The notes beneath the pieces were generated by a model. It saw only the letters and a list, made by a program, of their open reading frames with translations, did no database searches and was not told where the DNA came from. The position numbers and the translations under genes are program-made. A DNA stretch of 64,000 nt from Marinobacter antarcticus (lineage in GTDB: Bacteria; Pseudomonadota; Gammaproteobacteria; Pseudomonadales; Oleiphilaceae), in assembly GCF_900142385.1 (NCBI RefSeq), contig NZ_FRAQ01000004.1:124001-188000 (forward strand), given 5' to 3'. Every line of letters starts with the position of its first letter. The first letter of the stretch is position 1. Shown here piece by piece: positions 25,479-34,467 of the stretch.

Positions 25479-28370
25479 TCAGTCTTGCTGAATGATTTCC
25501 GTGATTTCCGGGTCCAGGCCGGCTGGGTTGGGAACCACTGCGGTGCCCACCGCCGAGATCAAACTGGCAGTTTCGGAGACCATCTCTGCAAAGACTCTCT
25601 CGTCCAGAGGGCCGCCCAGCGGCAGCACTGGTGTGCTGTGAGTGCCTTCGAGATAACGGGTAATTGCCGCGTTATCCAGCGCTACAGGAACGCCATCCCC
25701 CGTTACCGGCGTCGCGCCCAGCAACCTGGCGAAAGGTTCGGTGCCAGACAGGTAGGCCTCGAACGCCTGACCAAGCGGGTTGGCCAGTGGATCATTTGGA
25801 ATTACCTGATCGCCATTCACTTGCGAGAGCACCACCTTGGAAGTAGCCAGATCATCAGCAAAGTTGATCGGATCGGCAGAATCCAGAGCGGCCTGGAAGA
25901 TGTTGAAGAATGTTTCCAGGTCGGCATCACCCTGCTCGAGTCCTGCAGCGGCTTGTAGGCCACCCAGAATAGTCGGCGCGAATGCTGGTGAGTTTTCGAG
26001 CAAGCGAACAATGCCTGCGCCAGGCGTCAGCAACTGGGTTGCAATGATATCGTCCGCAGTCTCAGCCGAATTATTGGCGACGGCAACGAACGGCGCTCCT
26101 ACGATGGTTCCAAGTGAGTGGCCTGTGAAGTAAACCTGCGTTGCATCAAGGTCAGCACCGACGGTGCCATCGAAGTCGAGGCCGCCGAGAGATTCACGCA
26201 AGTTCAGCAAGTCGAGAACCGCTTGACGGTTCTTGTCACGGGAGTTGGTGAAGTTGGTCAAATTGATGAACAGGCTTCCGGACTCACCAGCAGTGGCCGT
26301 CATGGGCACTGGTTGGTTGGCGGCGCCTGCCGTAAAGTCAAAGTGACGCTCGTTCTCTGTCTTGGCAAGCCCAGGAACGGTGCTTCCCGCATTCGCTACG
26401 GTATTTTCGAACGAGCGCAGGCTACGGATCGCCGGGTCAAGGAGGGCGGCATCTGGAATGGAGATTCCCTGGAGGTCGCTGATCGTTCCTCCAGTGGCCA
26501 CATCAGCCACTACCGCTGCCGCTGTAGCAGCATCAATCGGCTGCGCTTCTGCATCAGCTTCAACTGCCGCAAGAACGAAGCCAATCGCAATCTGACCAGC
26601 GATCACCGCATTGATGTTTGTTTCGTTGGAAGCCAAGGACTCGGGTAGTCCGCCTGCCTGGCCAACCGTTAGCAGCTGGCCAGCCAAGGCTTGCTGGTCT
26701 TCAACGCTGAAGGGTGTAACACCATGCAGAGGCTGGTCAATTGCGACTACAGCCACGTTGGCATTCTTTGCGAGAGCGCTGCCAAAAGTCAGAGCAGCAC
26801 TGCGATCAGTGGTAATGCCGTGCTGATAAATCACCGTTTCAAGAGGTGTGGAGCCATTGTAAGAAGCCGGATATAGGATGAAAACCGGGATAGAGAGCGC
26901 ATTGCTTGTCGCACCCGGGAAGGGGAAACGGTAGTTGACGACGTCGCTGACAGTGGCGTCTGATTGAGCCAGTTGAACGCCAAGCTGGTCACCGATGTTA
27001 GACGCTGCAACCAAGTCAGCGGTGAAGTCGCTTGTATTGATTACCGCACCTTCAGCTTCCGTTTGGCCTGTTGGTACGCCCAGATAGTAAGGCAGATCAA
27101 TTGTGCCCTGGACGATATTGACGTCACCAAAATCAACAAACTGATCTGTAATGGCTGATACTTGAGTTACGTCTTGTGGCGCACCAAAAGTCGCGCTGCT
27201 ACTCCGATCACCTGGATTCGGAAGAAGCGCGCCGAGACCTGCATTCAGGGCAGCCGCTGTATCATCGGGGTTTGAAGCTGCCTCCGCAGTATTCGCTGCT
27301 TCCAGCAAGTCTAAAAAGTCTGAAAGTCCATCGGCAAGTGCTTGTTTCACACCAGCCACTCGGGCAGCGCCTGCAACAGTGTCCCGGAAGTAAGTGGTTG
27401 GGTCAGCGATGTACTTCAGCACTTCCTCATCGTTAGACGTCGTAAAGCTGTAAGACAATGCGATGTCTTCAGCAGTTAGCGGTGTCGGGCGGGTTGTGTT
27501 GTTTACTCCGAAATAGCTGCCTGCGACGGTTTCCCAGAAGCTGTTAATAATTGTGCGGACAGGAGCCAGCGAAGAAGTGCCAAGAGGCTGGTTTTCATCG
27601 GTTAAGTTGCTATAGGTCGGTGAGGCGATAATTGGGTCGCCATTAATATCCGTTACTTCCTTGGTTACAACAACCAAATAACGCTTCTTGGGATCAAGAG
27701 GAACCGTGGGGTGAATCCGGATTGCCGAAGTGCCGTCGAGTTCTACAACTTCATGTGTGTAGGTCGGATTCTGAGCCAGGCCCGCCAGGTAAGCGCCTGC
27801 TGCGGCCTGGTCCCGGCCTTCAAGATCCAGTGGCAGAGCTCCCGCTGCAACCTGTGCAGTTATTGCAAGCGGGACTGTCGGCGGTTCACCCATACCGAGG
27901 CCCTGGACTGGGTCGCCACTTGCGTACTCCAGTTCGATCAGGAATACGTTTTGGTTTGGATTCGGGGCCGGTACGGGCCCGGATTCGGTCATTACGATTA
28001 TGAACGGGCGAGAATCAACCGAGTCAACGTCAATCTGGCCATTCAGTCGGACTACCGCCGGAGCGACGGTTGAGGCACCGCTCAGGCTGTTCAAAGCGGT
28101 TGTGACGGGTGGGGAGGTGTCGGCGACACTAAAGGTTCCATCGGCTTCAATGATGGCTGTAGCCGGATCATCGGACTTGAATATAAGGTCGTTGGGAAGA
28201 GGTAGTTCACTGGTGACCGGATTAAAAATGGGCCAGGTTTTGCCATCAATGGCAGGATTGCTGATTATATAATCCGGATTAGCATTCGCCCCCGTTTCGG
28301 CACTATCAAAGCAGCCTGTCAGCCCAAGGGAAGACGCCACGGCAAGACTTATTAGAGTTTTCTTGAACAT
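25479..28370 (-). CDS. VolA-like surface lipoprotein lipase/lysophospholipase
   Basis: A 963-residue lipoprotein. Start MFKKTLISLAVASSLG, lipobox LTGC with Cys20 and Phe at +2, so outer-membrane targeting is expected. The N-terminal part matches the 'virulence factor lipase' N-domain (PNDLIFKSDD, PAVVRLNGQIDVDSVDSRPF). The C-terminal part is an alpha/beta hydrolase with nucleophile elbow FTGHSLGTIVG (Ser752), a preceding VIYQHGITTDRS oxyanion segment, and a late histidine in EGTHSTPVLP. In Vibrio, VolA is a surface lysophospholipase that releases fatty acids from host or environmental lipids. A longer start at 28412 is in frame but lacks the signal. Confidence 0.88.
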   Translation of the reverse strand: MFKKTLISLAVASSLGLTGCFDSAETGANANPDYIISNPAIDGKTWPIFNPVTSELPLPNDLIFKSDDPATAIIEADGTFSVADTSPPVTTALNSLSGASTVAPAVVRLNGQIDVDSVDSRPFIIVMTESGPVPAPNPNQNVFLIELEYASGDPVQGLGMGEPPTVPLAITAQVAAGALPLDLEGRDQAAAGAYLAGLAQNPTYTHEVVELDGTSAIRIHPTVPLDPKKRYLVVVTKEVTDINGDPIIASPTYSNLTDENQPLGTSSLAPVRTIINSFWETVAGSYFGVNNTTRPTPLTAEDIALSYSFTTSNDEEVLKYIADPTTYFRDTVAGAARVAGVKQALADGLSDFLDLLEAANTAEAASNPDDTAAALNAGLGALLPNPGDRSSSATFGAPQDVTQVSAITDQFVDFGDVNIVQGTIDLPYYLGVPTGQTEAEGAVINTSDFTADLVAASNIGDQLGVQLAQSDATVSDVVNYRFPFPGATSNALSIPVFILYPASYNGSTPLETVIYQHGITTDRSAALTFGSALAKNANVAVVAIDQPLHGVTPFSVEDQQALAGQLLTVGQAGGLPESLASNETNINAVIAGQIAIGFVLAAVEADAEAQPIDAATAAAVVADVATGGTISDLQGISIPDAALLDPAIRSLRSFENTVANAGSTVPGLAKTENERHFDFTAGAANQPVPMTATAGESGSLFINLTNFTNSRDKNRQAVLDLLNLRESLGGLDFDGTVGADLDATQVYFTGHSLGTIVGAPFVAVANNSAETADDIIATQLLTPGAGIVRLLENSPAFAPTILGGLQAAAGLEQGDADLETFFNIFQAALDSADPINFADDLATSKVVLSQVNGDQVIPNDPLANPLGQAFEAYLSGTEPFARLLGATPVTGDGVPVALDNAAITRYLEGTHSTPVLPLGGPLDERVFAEMVSETASLISAVGTAVVPNPAGLDPEITEIIQQD

Positions 28371-28659
28371 GGGTGGAACCTTTTCCTGTTGTTGTTTCGT
28401 TATGTTAGGCAACTAACGGGGCCGGTCTGATCCGGTAAGCCCGATGTCAGTGGCCTGTTCTGCTTAAACGGTTGTCTGAAATTGTAGCCAGCGCTTGAAG
28501 CCAATTTCTATGCCTATAACTATAGCGCCACTGTAGCCAGTGTTGATCAGCCAAAAGTGTGATTCTTGCTATTTGAATCCTCCTCGCACAAGGGGAACTT
28601 GGCCTTCATGAAAAATAGTTGGCCGGGGGCCGTTTGTCGAGCCTTGGCGGGTGATAGGA
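28371..28659. other. Intergenic gap upstream of the lipase gene
   Basis: It should hold the lipase promoter (minus strand). The only structure I see is CTATAACTATAG near 28513, a short near-palindrome. No gene or terminator is supported. Confidence 0.4.
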
Positions 28660-29433
28660 TTATTTGAAATTCGAGAAATCCGGTTTGCGCTTTTGCATGA
28701 AGGCGCCGAAGGCTTCGGCCGCTTCCGGCGATTTCAGGCGTTCTGCAAACAGTTCCCCTTCCGCCAGCATGGTGGCGGCAAGCTCTTCATGAGTAGGGTG
28801 GCTCAGAAGCTTCTTTGTAGCCCGGATGGCGGCTGGTGGCTGGTTGGCAAGTCGCCGGCAGGCTTCGAGAGCGGCTGCTTCGGTGCCGGCAGGATCGCAC
28901 ACGCGGTTAATCAGCCCAAGGCGGTGGGCGTCGTCTGCACTGAAGGTGTCGCCCAGCATCAAAAGCTCGGCCGCTCGCACTCGCCCAATCCAGGAGGGCA
29001 ACAGCAGGCTGGAGCCGCCTTCGGGGCACAAGCCCAGGCTGGCAAACGGCATCTGGAAGCGGGTATTGGTGCCGGCAAAGACCATATCGCAGTGCAGGAG
29101 CATGGTGGTGCCAATGCCCACGGCGGGCCCGTTTACGGCGACAACGACCGGTTTGGTGGCGCTGGCCAGAAGAAACAGAAAACGGCCCACGGGCGTTTCT
29201 TTGAAGTCTCCCTGTAAACCACTGGCAAAATCGCTCAGGTCGTTCCCGGCGGTAAAGCACTCTTCGCTGCCGGTAAACAGTACGCAGCGAATGTCAGCAT
29301 CTGCATCGGCCTGTTCAATTGCATCTCCCAGCGCCGTATACATAGCGTGGGTGAGTGCATTCTTGCGCTCCGGGCGGTTAATGCGGACCGTCAGAACCTG
29401 GTTGTTGATCTCGGTAAGAACAAAGTCTGTCAC
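28660..29433 (-). CDS. Enoyl-CoA hydratase/isomerase family protein
   Basis: A 257-residue crotonase-fold protein. RPERKNALTHAMYTALGDAI and FTAGNDLSDFA form the CoA and first oxyanion loop. VNGPAVGIGTTMLLHCDMV forms the second, and the catalytic glutamate lies in LGLCPEGGSS. A GTG at 29433 with AGGAGATACC just upstream is the best start; an ATG at 29472 would add 13 Ser/Thr-rich residues. It probably hydrates or isomerises an unsaturated acyl-CoA in fatty-acid or aromatic breakdown. Stand-alone gene, divergent from fumarase. Confidence 0.88.
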   Translation of the reverse strand: MTDFVLTEINNQVLTVRINRPERKNALTHAMYTALGDAIEQADADADIRCVLFTGSEECFTAGNDLSDFASGLQGDFKETPVGRFLFLLASATKPVVVAVNGPAVGIGTTMLLHCDMVFAGTNTRFQMPFASLGLCPEGGSSLLLPSWIGRVRAAELLMLGDTFSADDAHRLGLINRVCDPAGTEAAALEACRRLANQPPAAIRATKKLLSHPTHEELAATMLAEGELFAERLKSPEAAEAFGAFMQKRKPDFSNFK

Positions 29434-29617
29434 GGTATCTCCTGACGTGCTTTTTGAAGTGCTTTTTATCATTTGATTAGGATGATACCTTTTTTGCGGC
29501 GTTTGTTAAGAAAAGCTTCGCCTTCTGTCGAGTCCTCGCTCTTTCGATTTTCTGGTAAACTCTGCGTCCTGTTTTTTGACGATACTCTCCTAACGAGACC
29601 AACCTGATGAGGCGCCT

Positions 29618-31132
29618 ATGACCACCGTAATTCGCCAGGATGACCTGATTGAAAGCGTAGCGGACGCGCTGCAGTTCATTTCTTACTATCACCCGAAAGA
29701 TTTTATTCAGGGTGTTTACGAGGCTTACCAGCGGGAAGAGTCGCAGGCGGCCAAAGATGCCATGGCGCAGATCCTGATCAACTCGCGTATGTGTGCTCAG
29801 GGCCACCGGCCGCTGTGTCAGGACACTGGCATTGTTACGGTATTTGTAAACGTTGGCATGAACGTTCAGTGGGATTGCGAGATGTCTCTGGACGATGTGA
29901 TCAATGAAGGCGTACGTCGCGCCTATACCCACCCGGACAACGTGCTGCGTGCGTCGATTCTGGCGGATCCGGATGGTAAGCGTCAGAACACCGGAGACAA
30001 CACGCCGGCGATTATCCACTACAAGATAGTGCCGGGAGACACGGTTGAAGTGCACGTGGCAGCCAAAGGTGGCGGTTCTGAAGCCAAATCCAAATTTGCC
30101 ATGCTGAATCCGTCCGATTCTGTGGTGGACTGGGTGCTGAAAATGATTCCGCAGATGGGTGCTGGCTGGTGTCCGCCTGGCATGCTGGGTATTGGTATCG
30201 GCGGGACTGCCGAGAAGGCCATGGAAATGGCGAAAGAATCGCTGCTGGATCCGATTGATATCCACGACCTTCAGGAGCGCGGTGCGTCCAATCGTGCCGA
30301 GGAGCTGCGCCTTGAGCTTTTCGACAAGGTGAATGATCTTGGTATCGGTGCCCAGGGTCTGGGTGGTCTTACGACGGTTCTCGATGTGAAGGTCAAAGAC
30401 TATCCGACTCATGCCGCGAATAAACCTGTCGCCATTATTCCGAACTGTGCCGCTACCCGCCACGCGCACTTCACGCTGGATGGCACTGGCCCGTCTCTGC
30501 AAACGCCGCCGAGCCTGGACGACTGGCCGGAAATCACCTGGGAAGTGGGTGAGAACGTGCGCCGGGTAAACCTGAATACGGTTACGCCGGAAGATGTAAA
30601 AGACTGGCAGCCAGGTGAAACCGTTCTGTTGTCCGGCAAGATGCTGACCGGCCGCGACGCAGCGCACAAGAAGATGGTCGATATGATCAATAACGGCGAA
30701 GAGCTGCCGGTGGATCTGAAAGGCCGCTTCATCTATTACGTAGGCCCGGTTGATCCTGTGCGCGAGGAAGTGGTTGGCCCCGCAGGCCCTACCACCGCAA
30801 CTCGCATGGACAAGTTTACCCACACCATGCTGGAGAAAACCGGCCTCACCGGCATGATCGGCAAAGCCGAGCGCGGTCAGGCGGGGATTGACGCTATTCG
30901 TGAATTTGGTGCGGTGTATCTGATGGCGGTGGGCGGCGCTGCGTACCTGGTGTCAAAGGCCATCAAGCACGCTGAGGTGGTGGCCTTCCCGGAACTGGGT
31001 ATGGAAGCCATTTACGAGTTTGATGTGGAAGACATGCCGGTAACGGTCGCGGTGGATTCCCGTGGTTCGTCCGTGCACCAGACTGGCCCCGCTGAGTGGC
31101 ATGAGAAAATCATTGCTGCCAAGGCGGTCTGA
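29618..31132 (+). CDS. fumA: Fumarate hydratase class I (iron-sulfur, homodimeric type)
   Basis: A 504-residue fumarase of the oxygen-sensitive 4Fe-4S class, joining the alpha and beta domains in one chain like FumA/FumB. Cluster cysteines are probably those in HRPLCQDTGIV, AGWCPPGMLGIGIGG and IIPNCAATRHAH. The C-terminal substrate domain includes LLSGKMLTGRDAAHKKMVD and GPTTATRMDKFT. It interconverts fumarate and malate in the TCA cycle. Single gene, convergent with selO, with 14 bases between the stops and no terminator hairpin in the gap. Confidence 0.95.
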   Translation: MTTVIRQDDLIESVADALQFISYYHPKDFIQGVYEAYQREESQAAKDAMAQILINSRMCAQGHRPLCQDTGIVTVFVNVGMNVQWDCEMSLDDVINEGVRRAYTHPDNVLRASILADPDGKRQNTGDNTPAIIHYKIVPGDTVEVHVAAKGGGSEAKSKFAMLNPSDSVVDWVLKMIPQMGAGWCPPGMLGIGIGGTAEKAMEMAKESLLDPIDIHDLQERGASNRAEELRLELFDKVNDLGIGAQGLGGLTTVLDVKVKDYPTHAANKPVAIIPNCAATRHAHFTLDGTGPSLQTPPSLDDWPEITWEVGENVRRVNLNTVTPEDVKDWQPGETVLLSGKMLTGRDAAHKKMVDMINNGEELPVDLKGRFIYYVGPVDPVREEVVGPAGPTTATRMDKFTHTMLEKTGLTGMIGKAERGQAGIDAIREFGAVYLMAVGGAAYLVSKAIKHAEVVAFPELGMEAIYEFDVEDMPVTVAVDSRGSSVHQTGPAEWHEKIIAAKAV

Positions 31133-31146
31133 GGTTTAGTGAATGG

Positions 31147-32601
31147 TTAGCTCGAGCAGCTGATATTTATGTGTTTGCCCCAGTCTGGCGGCAGCGCAGC
31201 GTATCTTGCATGCTCGGGCTGCTCATCATACGGCCGCTCCAGAACCTTGATCAGTTCCTTCATGGGCTCGTAATCGCCATTCTGTGCTTCCAGAATCACT
31301 TGCTGTGCCAGATAGTTCCGCAGAATGTATTTGGGGTTCACCCTGCGCATCTCGAACTCACGCTCGTCGTGGGCGCGGGTTTCTTTCTCAAGCCGCTGCT
31401 CATAGCGCGCCAACCATTCATCTGCCACTTGACGATCCACAAACAAATCCCGCACGGGTGCATGGCCATGGGCGTAAACGTTGGAAAGCGCGCGGAAGAA
31501 GGCGGTGTAGTCGGTATGGTGCTCGTTGAGCATGCTGAACGTGTCCATAATCAGACTCAGATCCCCTTCGTCTTCCTGCACCAGGCCGAGCTTGTCCCGC
31601 ATATTCTGTAAAAAGCGACCGTTGTAGGCGGCTTCATAGCGCTGCAAGCCATTGTGGATGGTGTCTTCGTCCATGACCGGCAGCAGAGCGTTGGCAAGAT
31701 ACTGACAGTTTGCAAAGCCTACCTGAGGCTGGCGGTTATAAGCGTAGCGGCCACCCTGATCGGTGTGGTTGCAGATGTACCCGGCATCAAAGTCGTCCAG
31801 AAACGCGAAAGGCCCGTAATCGAAGGTATCGCCGATGATCGACATGTTGTCGCTGTTCATAACGCCATGGCAGAAACCGACCGCCTGCCAGTCCGCAATA
31901 AGACGGGCGGTGCGCTCCACCACTTCTTCAAACCAGCGGGCGTAACGCTCTTCCTCTGCCAGCTTTATCAGATGTGGAAAGTGCAGCGCGATAACATGTT
32001 CCAGCAGAGTTTTTACCGCTTCCGGCCCTTCATGGTGAGCCGCAAACTCAAAGTGACCAAAGCGGATATGGCTCTGAGCTACGCGCACCAGAGCCGCAGC
32101 GGTTTCAATAGATTCTCTGCGTACCGGATTCCGGGCACTGACCATAAACAGAGCGCGGGTGGTTGGAATGCCAAGCCCGCTCATGGCCTCGCTGCACAGA
32201 TACTCGCGAATGGTTGAGCGCAGAACCGCCCGGCCATCCCCAAAGCGGGAATAGGGTGTCATGCCGGCGCCTTTGAGGTGCCAGTCCCAGCGGCGGCCAT
32301 CGGGGCCTACCGTTTCCCATAAAAGCAGACCACGGCCATCACCCAGTTCCGGGTTGTACATGCCAAACTGATGGCCGGTGTATTTCATAGCCACCGGGTC
32401 CATGCCCTCAAGCAGTTCTGTGCCGCCACCGATTTTGGCCCAGTCGGCTTCGTTGGTGACATGAAACCCCATTTCCTGCGCCAGCTTGTGGTTGAAACAC
32501 GCCATTTTTGCGTCTTTAAGCGGGGAAGGCTGCACGCGAGTGTAAAAGCTGTCCGGGAGTTCCAGGTAGCGATGCTCTACACGAAAACCGTTGCTACTCA
32601 T
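31147..32601 (-). CDS. selO: Protein adenylyltransferase SelO (YdiU)
   Basis: A 484-residue pseudokinase-fold AMPylase. It shows KYTGHQFGMYNPELGDGRG, the nucleotide-binding stretch LKGAGMTPYSRFGDGRAVLR, the metal/catalytic region GVMNSDNMSIIGDTFDYGP, and the conserved extreme C-terminus SCSS. In that C-terminus the cysteine stands where eukaryotic SelO has selenocysteine. SelO transfers AMP to hydroxyl side chains of metabolic and redox proteins under oxidative stress. Length is normal. Single gene, divergent from the glucosylglycerate operon with 77 bases between. Confidence 0.95.
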   Translation of the reverse strand: MSSNGFRVEHRYLELPDSFYTRVQPSPLKDAKMACFNHKLAQEMGFHVTNEADWAKIGGGTELLEGMDPVAMKYTGHQFGMYNPELGDGRGLLLWETVGPDGRRWDWHLKGAGMTPYSRFGDGRAVLRSTIREYLCSEAMSGLGIPTTRALFMVSARNPVRRESIETAAALVRVAQSHIRFGHFEFAAHHEGPEAVKTLLEHVIALHFPHLIKLAEEERYARWFEEVVERTARLIADWQAVGFCHGVMNSDNMSIIGDTFDYGPFAFLDDFDAGYICNHTDQGGRYAYNRQPQVGFANCQYLANALLPVMDEDTIHNGLQRYEAAYNGRFLQNMRDKLGLVQEDEGDLSLIMDTFSMLNEHHTDYTAFFRALSNVYAHGHAPVRDLFVDRQVADEWLARYEQRLEKETRAHDEREFEMRRVNPKYILRNYLAQQVILEAQNGDYEPMKELIKVLERPYDEQPEHARYAALPPDWGKHINISCSS

Positions 32602-32678
32602 AAAAACCTATACTCCCATATGGTACGAATTCTGCTGAATGCTTAATTAACCGATCCATCAAAGACGGGAACCTTAAC

Positions 32679-33620
32679 GTGTCTGACCGTGAGCTTAAAC
32701 CAACCATTGACGCCCTGATTGAGCAGGAAGGGCTACCTCACAATTACGCTGCTACCGTGGAACTGACCATCCTGCCCCTGATAGAACATATTGTCTCGTT
32801 AAGTAGCGCAAAAAAGAGAACCGTCGTTGTGGGCATTCATGGCGCCCAGGGCACCGGTAAATCCACCTTGGCGCGGTTCCTGACCACTCTGCTTTGCGAT
32901 CACTGGCACTGCCCGACAGCGAGCTTTTCGCTGGACGACCTCTACCTTACCAGAGCCGAGCGACGGGCACTCGCTGAGCAGGTCCACCCCCTGTTTATGA
33001 CCCGAGGGGTGCCTGGAACACACGATGTAGAGCTTGGCGAGCGGGTTATTGATCAGCTTCGAACGGCTGGCCCGGGCGATCAGACCCGTATTCCTGCGTT
33101 TGACAAGTCTCATGACGACCGCGTGCCCTTGAACGAATGGCCCGTTTTTAACGGCAAGGCAGAGATTATTCTGGTTGAAGGTTGGTGTATTGGCGCTCGA
33201 CCTGAAGACGATAAAGCTCTGGCCGCACCCCTCAACACACTGGAGGCCGAGGAAGATCCCTCGGGCATCTGGAGAGGATACGTAAACCAGTGTCTCAAGG
33301 GTGCGTATCAAGAGTTTTTCGGCAAACTGGACAGCCTGATTATGCTGAAGGCGCCGTCGATGGCGAGTGTTCTGGAATGGCGCACGCTTCAGGAACATAA
33401 ATTGGCAGAAAAAATCGATCGCGCACTAAATGAGGGCGCTTCAGCGCGTGCTGCGCAAGATTTGCGCATCATGAGTGACCAGGAGGTAACCCGCTTCATC
33501 ATGCACTACGAGCGGGTGACCCGATCCTGCCTTAAGCAATTGCCAGGCCGGGCAGATGCGCTGATTGAGGTCTCCGAAGACCATTCCCTGAGCCGCCCCC
33601 ACTTTCGGGCTCAACCATAA
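32679..33620 (+). CDS. D-glycerate kinase (GLYK/P-loop type)
   Basis: A 313-residue P-loop kinase starting at the GTG at 32679. Walker A is GAQGTGKS (55-62), followed by FSLDDLYLTRAERRALAEQV and the substrate loop TRGVPGTHDVEL. Later come FDKSHDDRVP and VEGWCIGARP, all typical of the plant-type GLYK/YggC-like glycerate kinase group. It would turn D-glycerate into 3-phosphoglycerate. Its place as first gene of the glucosylglycerate operon fits: phosphorolysis of glucosylglycerate releases D-glycerate, which this enzyme returns to glycolysis. Eleven bases separate it from the phosphatase. Confidence 0.88.
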   Translation: MSDRELKPTIDALIEQEGLPHNYAATVELTILPLIEHIVSLSSAKKRTVVVGIHGAQGTGKSTLARFLTTLLCDHWHCPTASFSLDDLYLTRAERRALAEQVHPLFMTRGVPGTHDVELGERVIDQLRTAGPGDQTRIPAFDKSHDDRVPLNEWPVFNGKAEIILVEGWCIGARPEDDKALAAPLNTLEAEEDPSGIWRGYVNQCLKGAYQEFFGKLDSLIMLKAPSMASVLEWRTLQEHKLAEKIDRALNEGASARAAQDLRIMSDQEVTRFIMHYERVTRSCLKQLPGRADALIEVSEDHSLSRPHFRAQP

Positions 33621-33631
33621 AGGAACTTCCC

Positions 33632-34447
33632 ATGCCCAAGCCGCGTTTGCTCATATTTTCAGATCTGGATGGAACCCTGCTCAACCATGAAAACTATCGT
33701 TGGCAGCAGGCGATGCCGGCGCTGGAGCGGGTTGCGGAGGCGGGCATCCCGCTGATCCTGAACTCCAGCAAAACCGCTGCGGAAATCCGGATGTTGCGCC
33801 GGCAACTTGGAAACACCGACCCTTTCATAGTGGAAAATAGTGCAGCCGTGGTTATTCCGCCGGGAACGTTTGGGAATGATAGTGAGCAAATTGTGCATTT
33901 TGGGGCGTCCCGGGCAGAGGTGCTGAAGGCGCTGGCCGCGCAAAGGGCAAGCGGCGCACGGTTTCGGGGCTTTGCGGATATGACCGATGACGAACTGGCG
34001 CAGCTCACGGGGCTGGATTCTGCTTCGGCCGCACGCGCCCGGGAGCGCCTGGGAACCGAACCACTGATTTGGCAGGGGAGCGACGAAGAACGGCTACGTT
34101 TTGAAGCCGCCCTGTCTGCTGAAAACCTGCGACTGGTTAAAGGCGGCCGGTTCTATCACGCCATGGGCACCTTTGATAAGGCCGATGGGGCCCGCTTCTT
34201 GCTAAACAAATACAGAGAGCAATACCAGGAGCGCTATGGCAACCAACGAATGACGGCGATTGCGTTGGGGGACAGCCCCAATGATCAGCGAATGCTGGAG
34301 GAAGCAGATATTCCGGTCGTCATCCGTGGGGTTAACAGCAACGAGGTGCAGTTGCCCTCAGAAAAACACGCCATGCGCTCTCTCAAACCCGGCCCGGCGG
34401 GCTGGAATGAGTGTGTACTCAATCTCCTGTTTGAGTATGGATATTAG
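33632..34447 (+). CDS. gpgP: Glucosyl-/mannosyl-3-phosphoglycerate phosphatase (HAD family)
   Basis: A 271-residue HAD phosphatase of the MPGP type. Catalytic motif FSDLDGTLLN (Asp11 nucleophile, Asp13 acid), motif II LNSSKTAAEI, the cap-domain stretch LVKGGRFYHAMGTFDKADGA, and motif IV LGDSPNDQRMLEEAD. It removes the phosphate from glucosyl-3-phosphoglycerate (or the mannosyl form). The neighbouring GpgS makes the glucosyl compound, so the glucosyl form is the likely substrate. AAAGGAACTTCCC precedes the ATG. Twenty bases separate it from gpgS. Confidence 0.9.
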   Translation: MPKPRLLIFSDLDGTLLNHENYRWQQAMPALERVAEAGIPLILNSSKTAAEIRMLRRQLGNTDPFIVENSAAVVIPPGTFGNDSEQIVHFGASRAEVLKALAAQRASGARFRGFADMTDDELAQLTGLDSASAARARERLGTEPLIWQGSDEERLRFEAALSAENLRLVKGGRFYHAMGTFDKADGARFLLNKYREQYQERYGNQRMTAIALGDSPNDQRMLEEADIPVVIRGVNSNEVQLPSEKHAMRSLKPGPAGWNECVLNLLFEYGY

Positions 34448-34467
34448 TACTGCAAAGGAGAAGCGCC

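Noticed and set aside
29477..30823. 448-residue open frame on the - strand
   Set aside because: Antisense to class I fumarase; composition rich in His/Arg/Gln typical of antisense frames.
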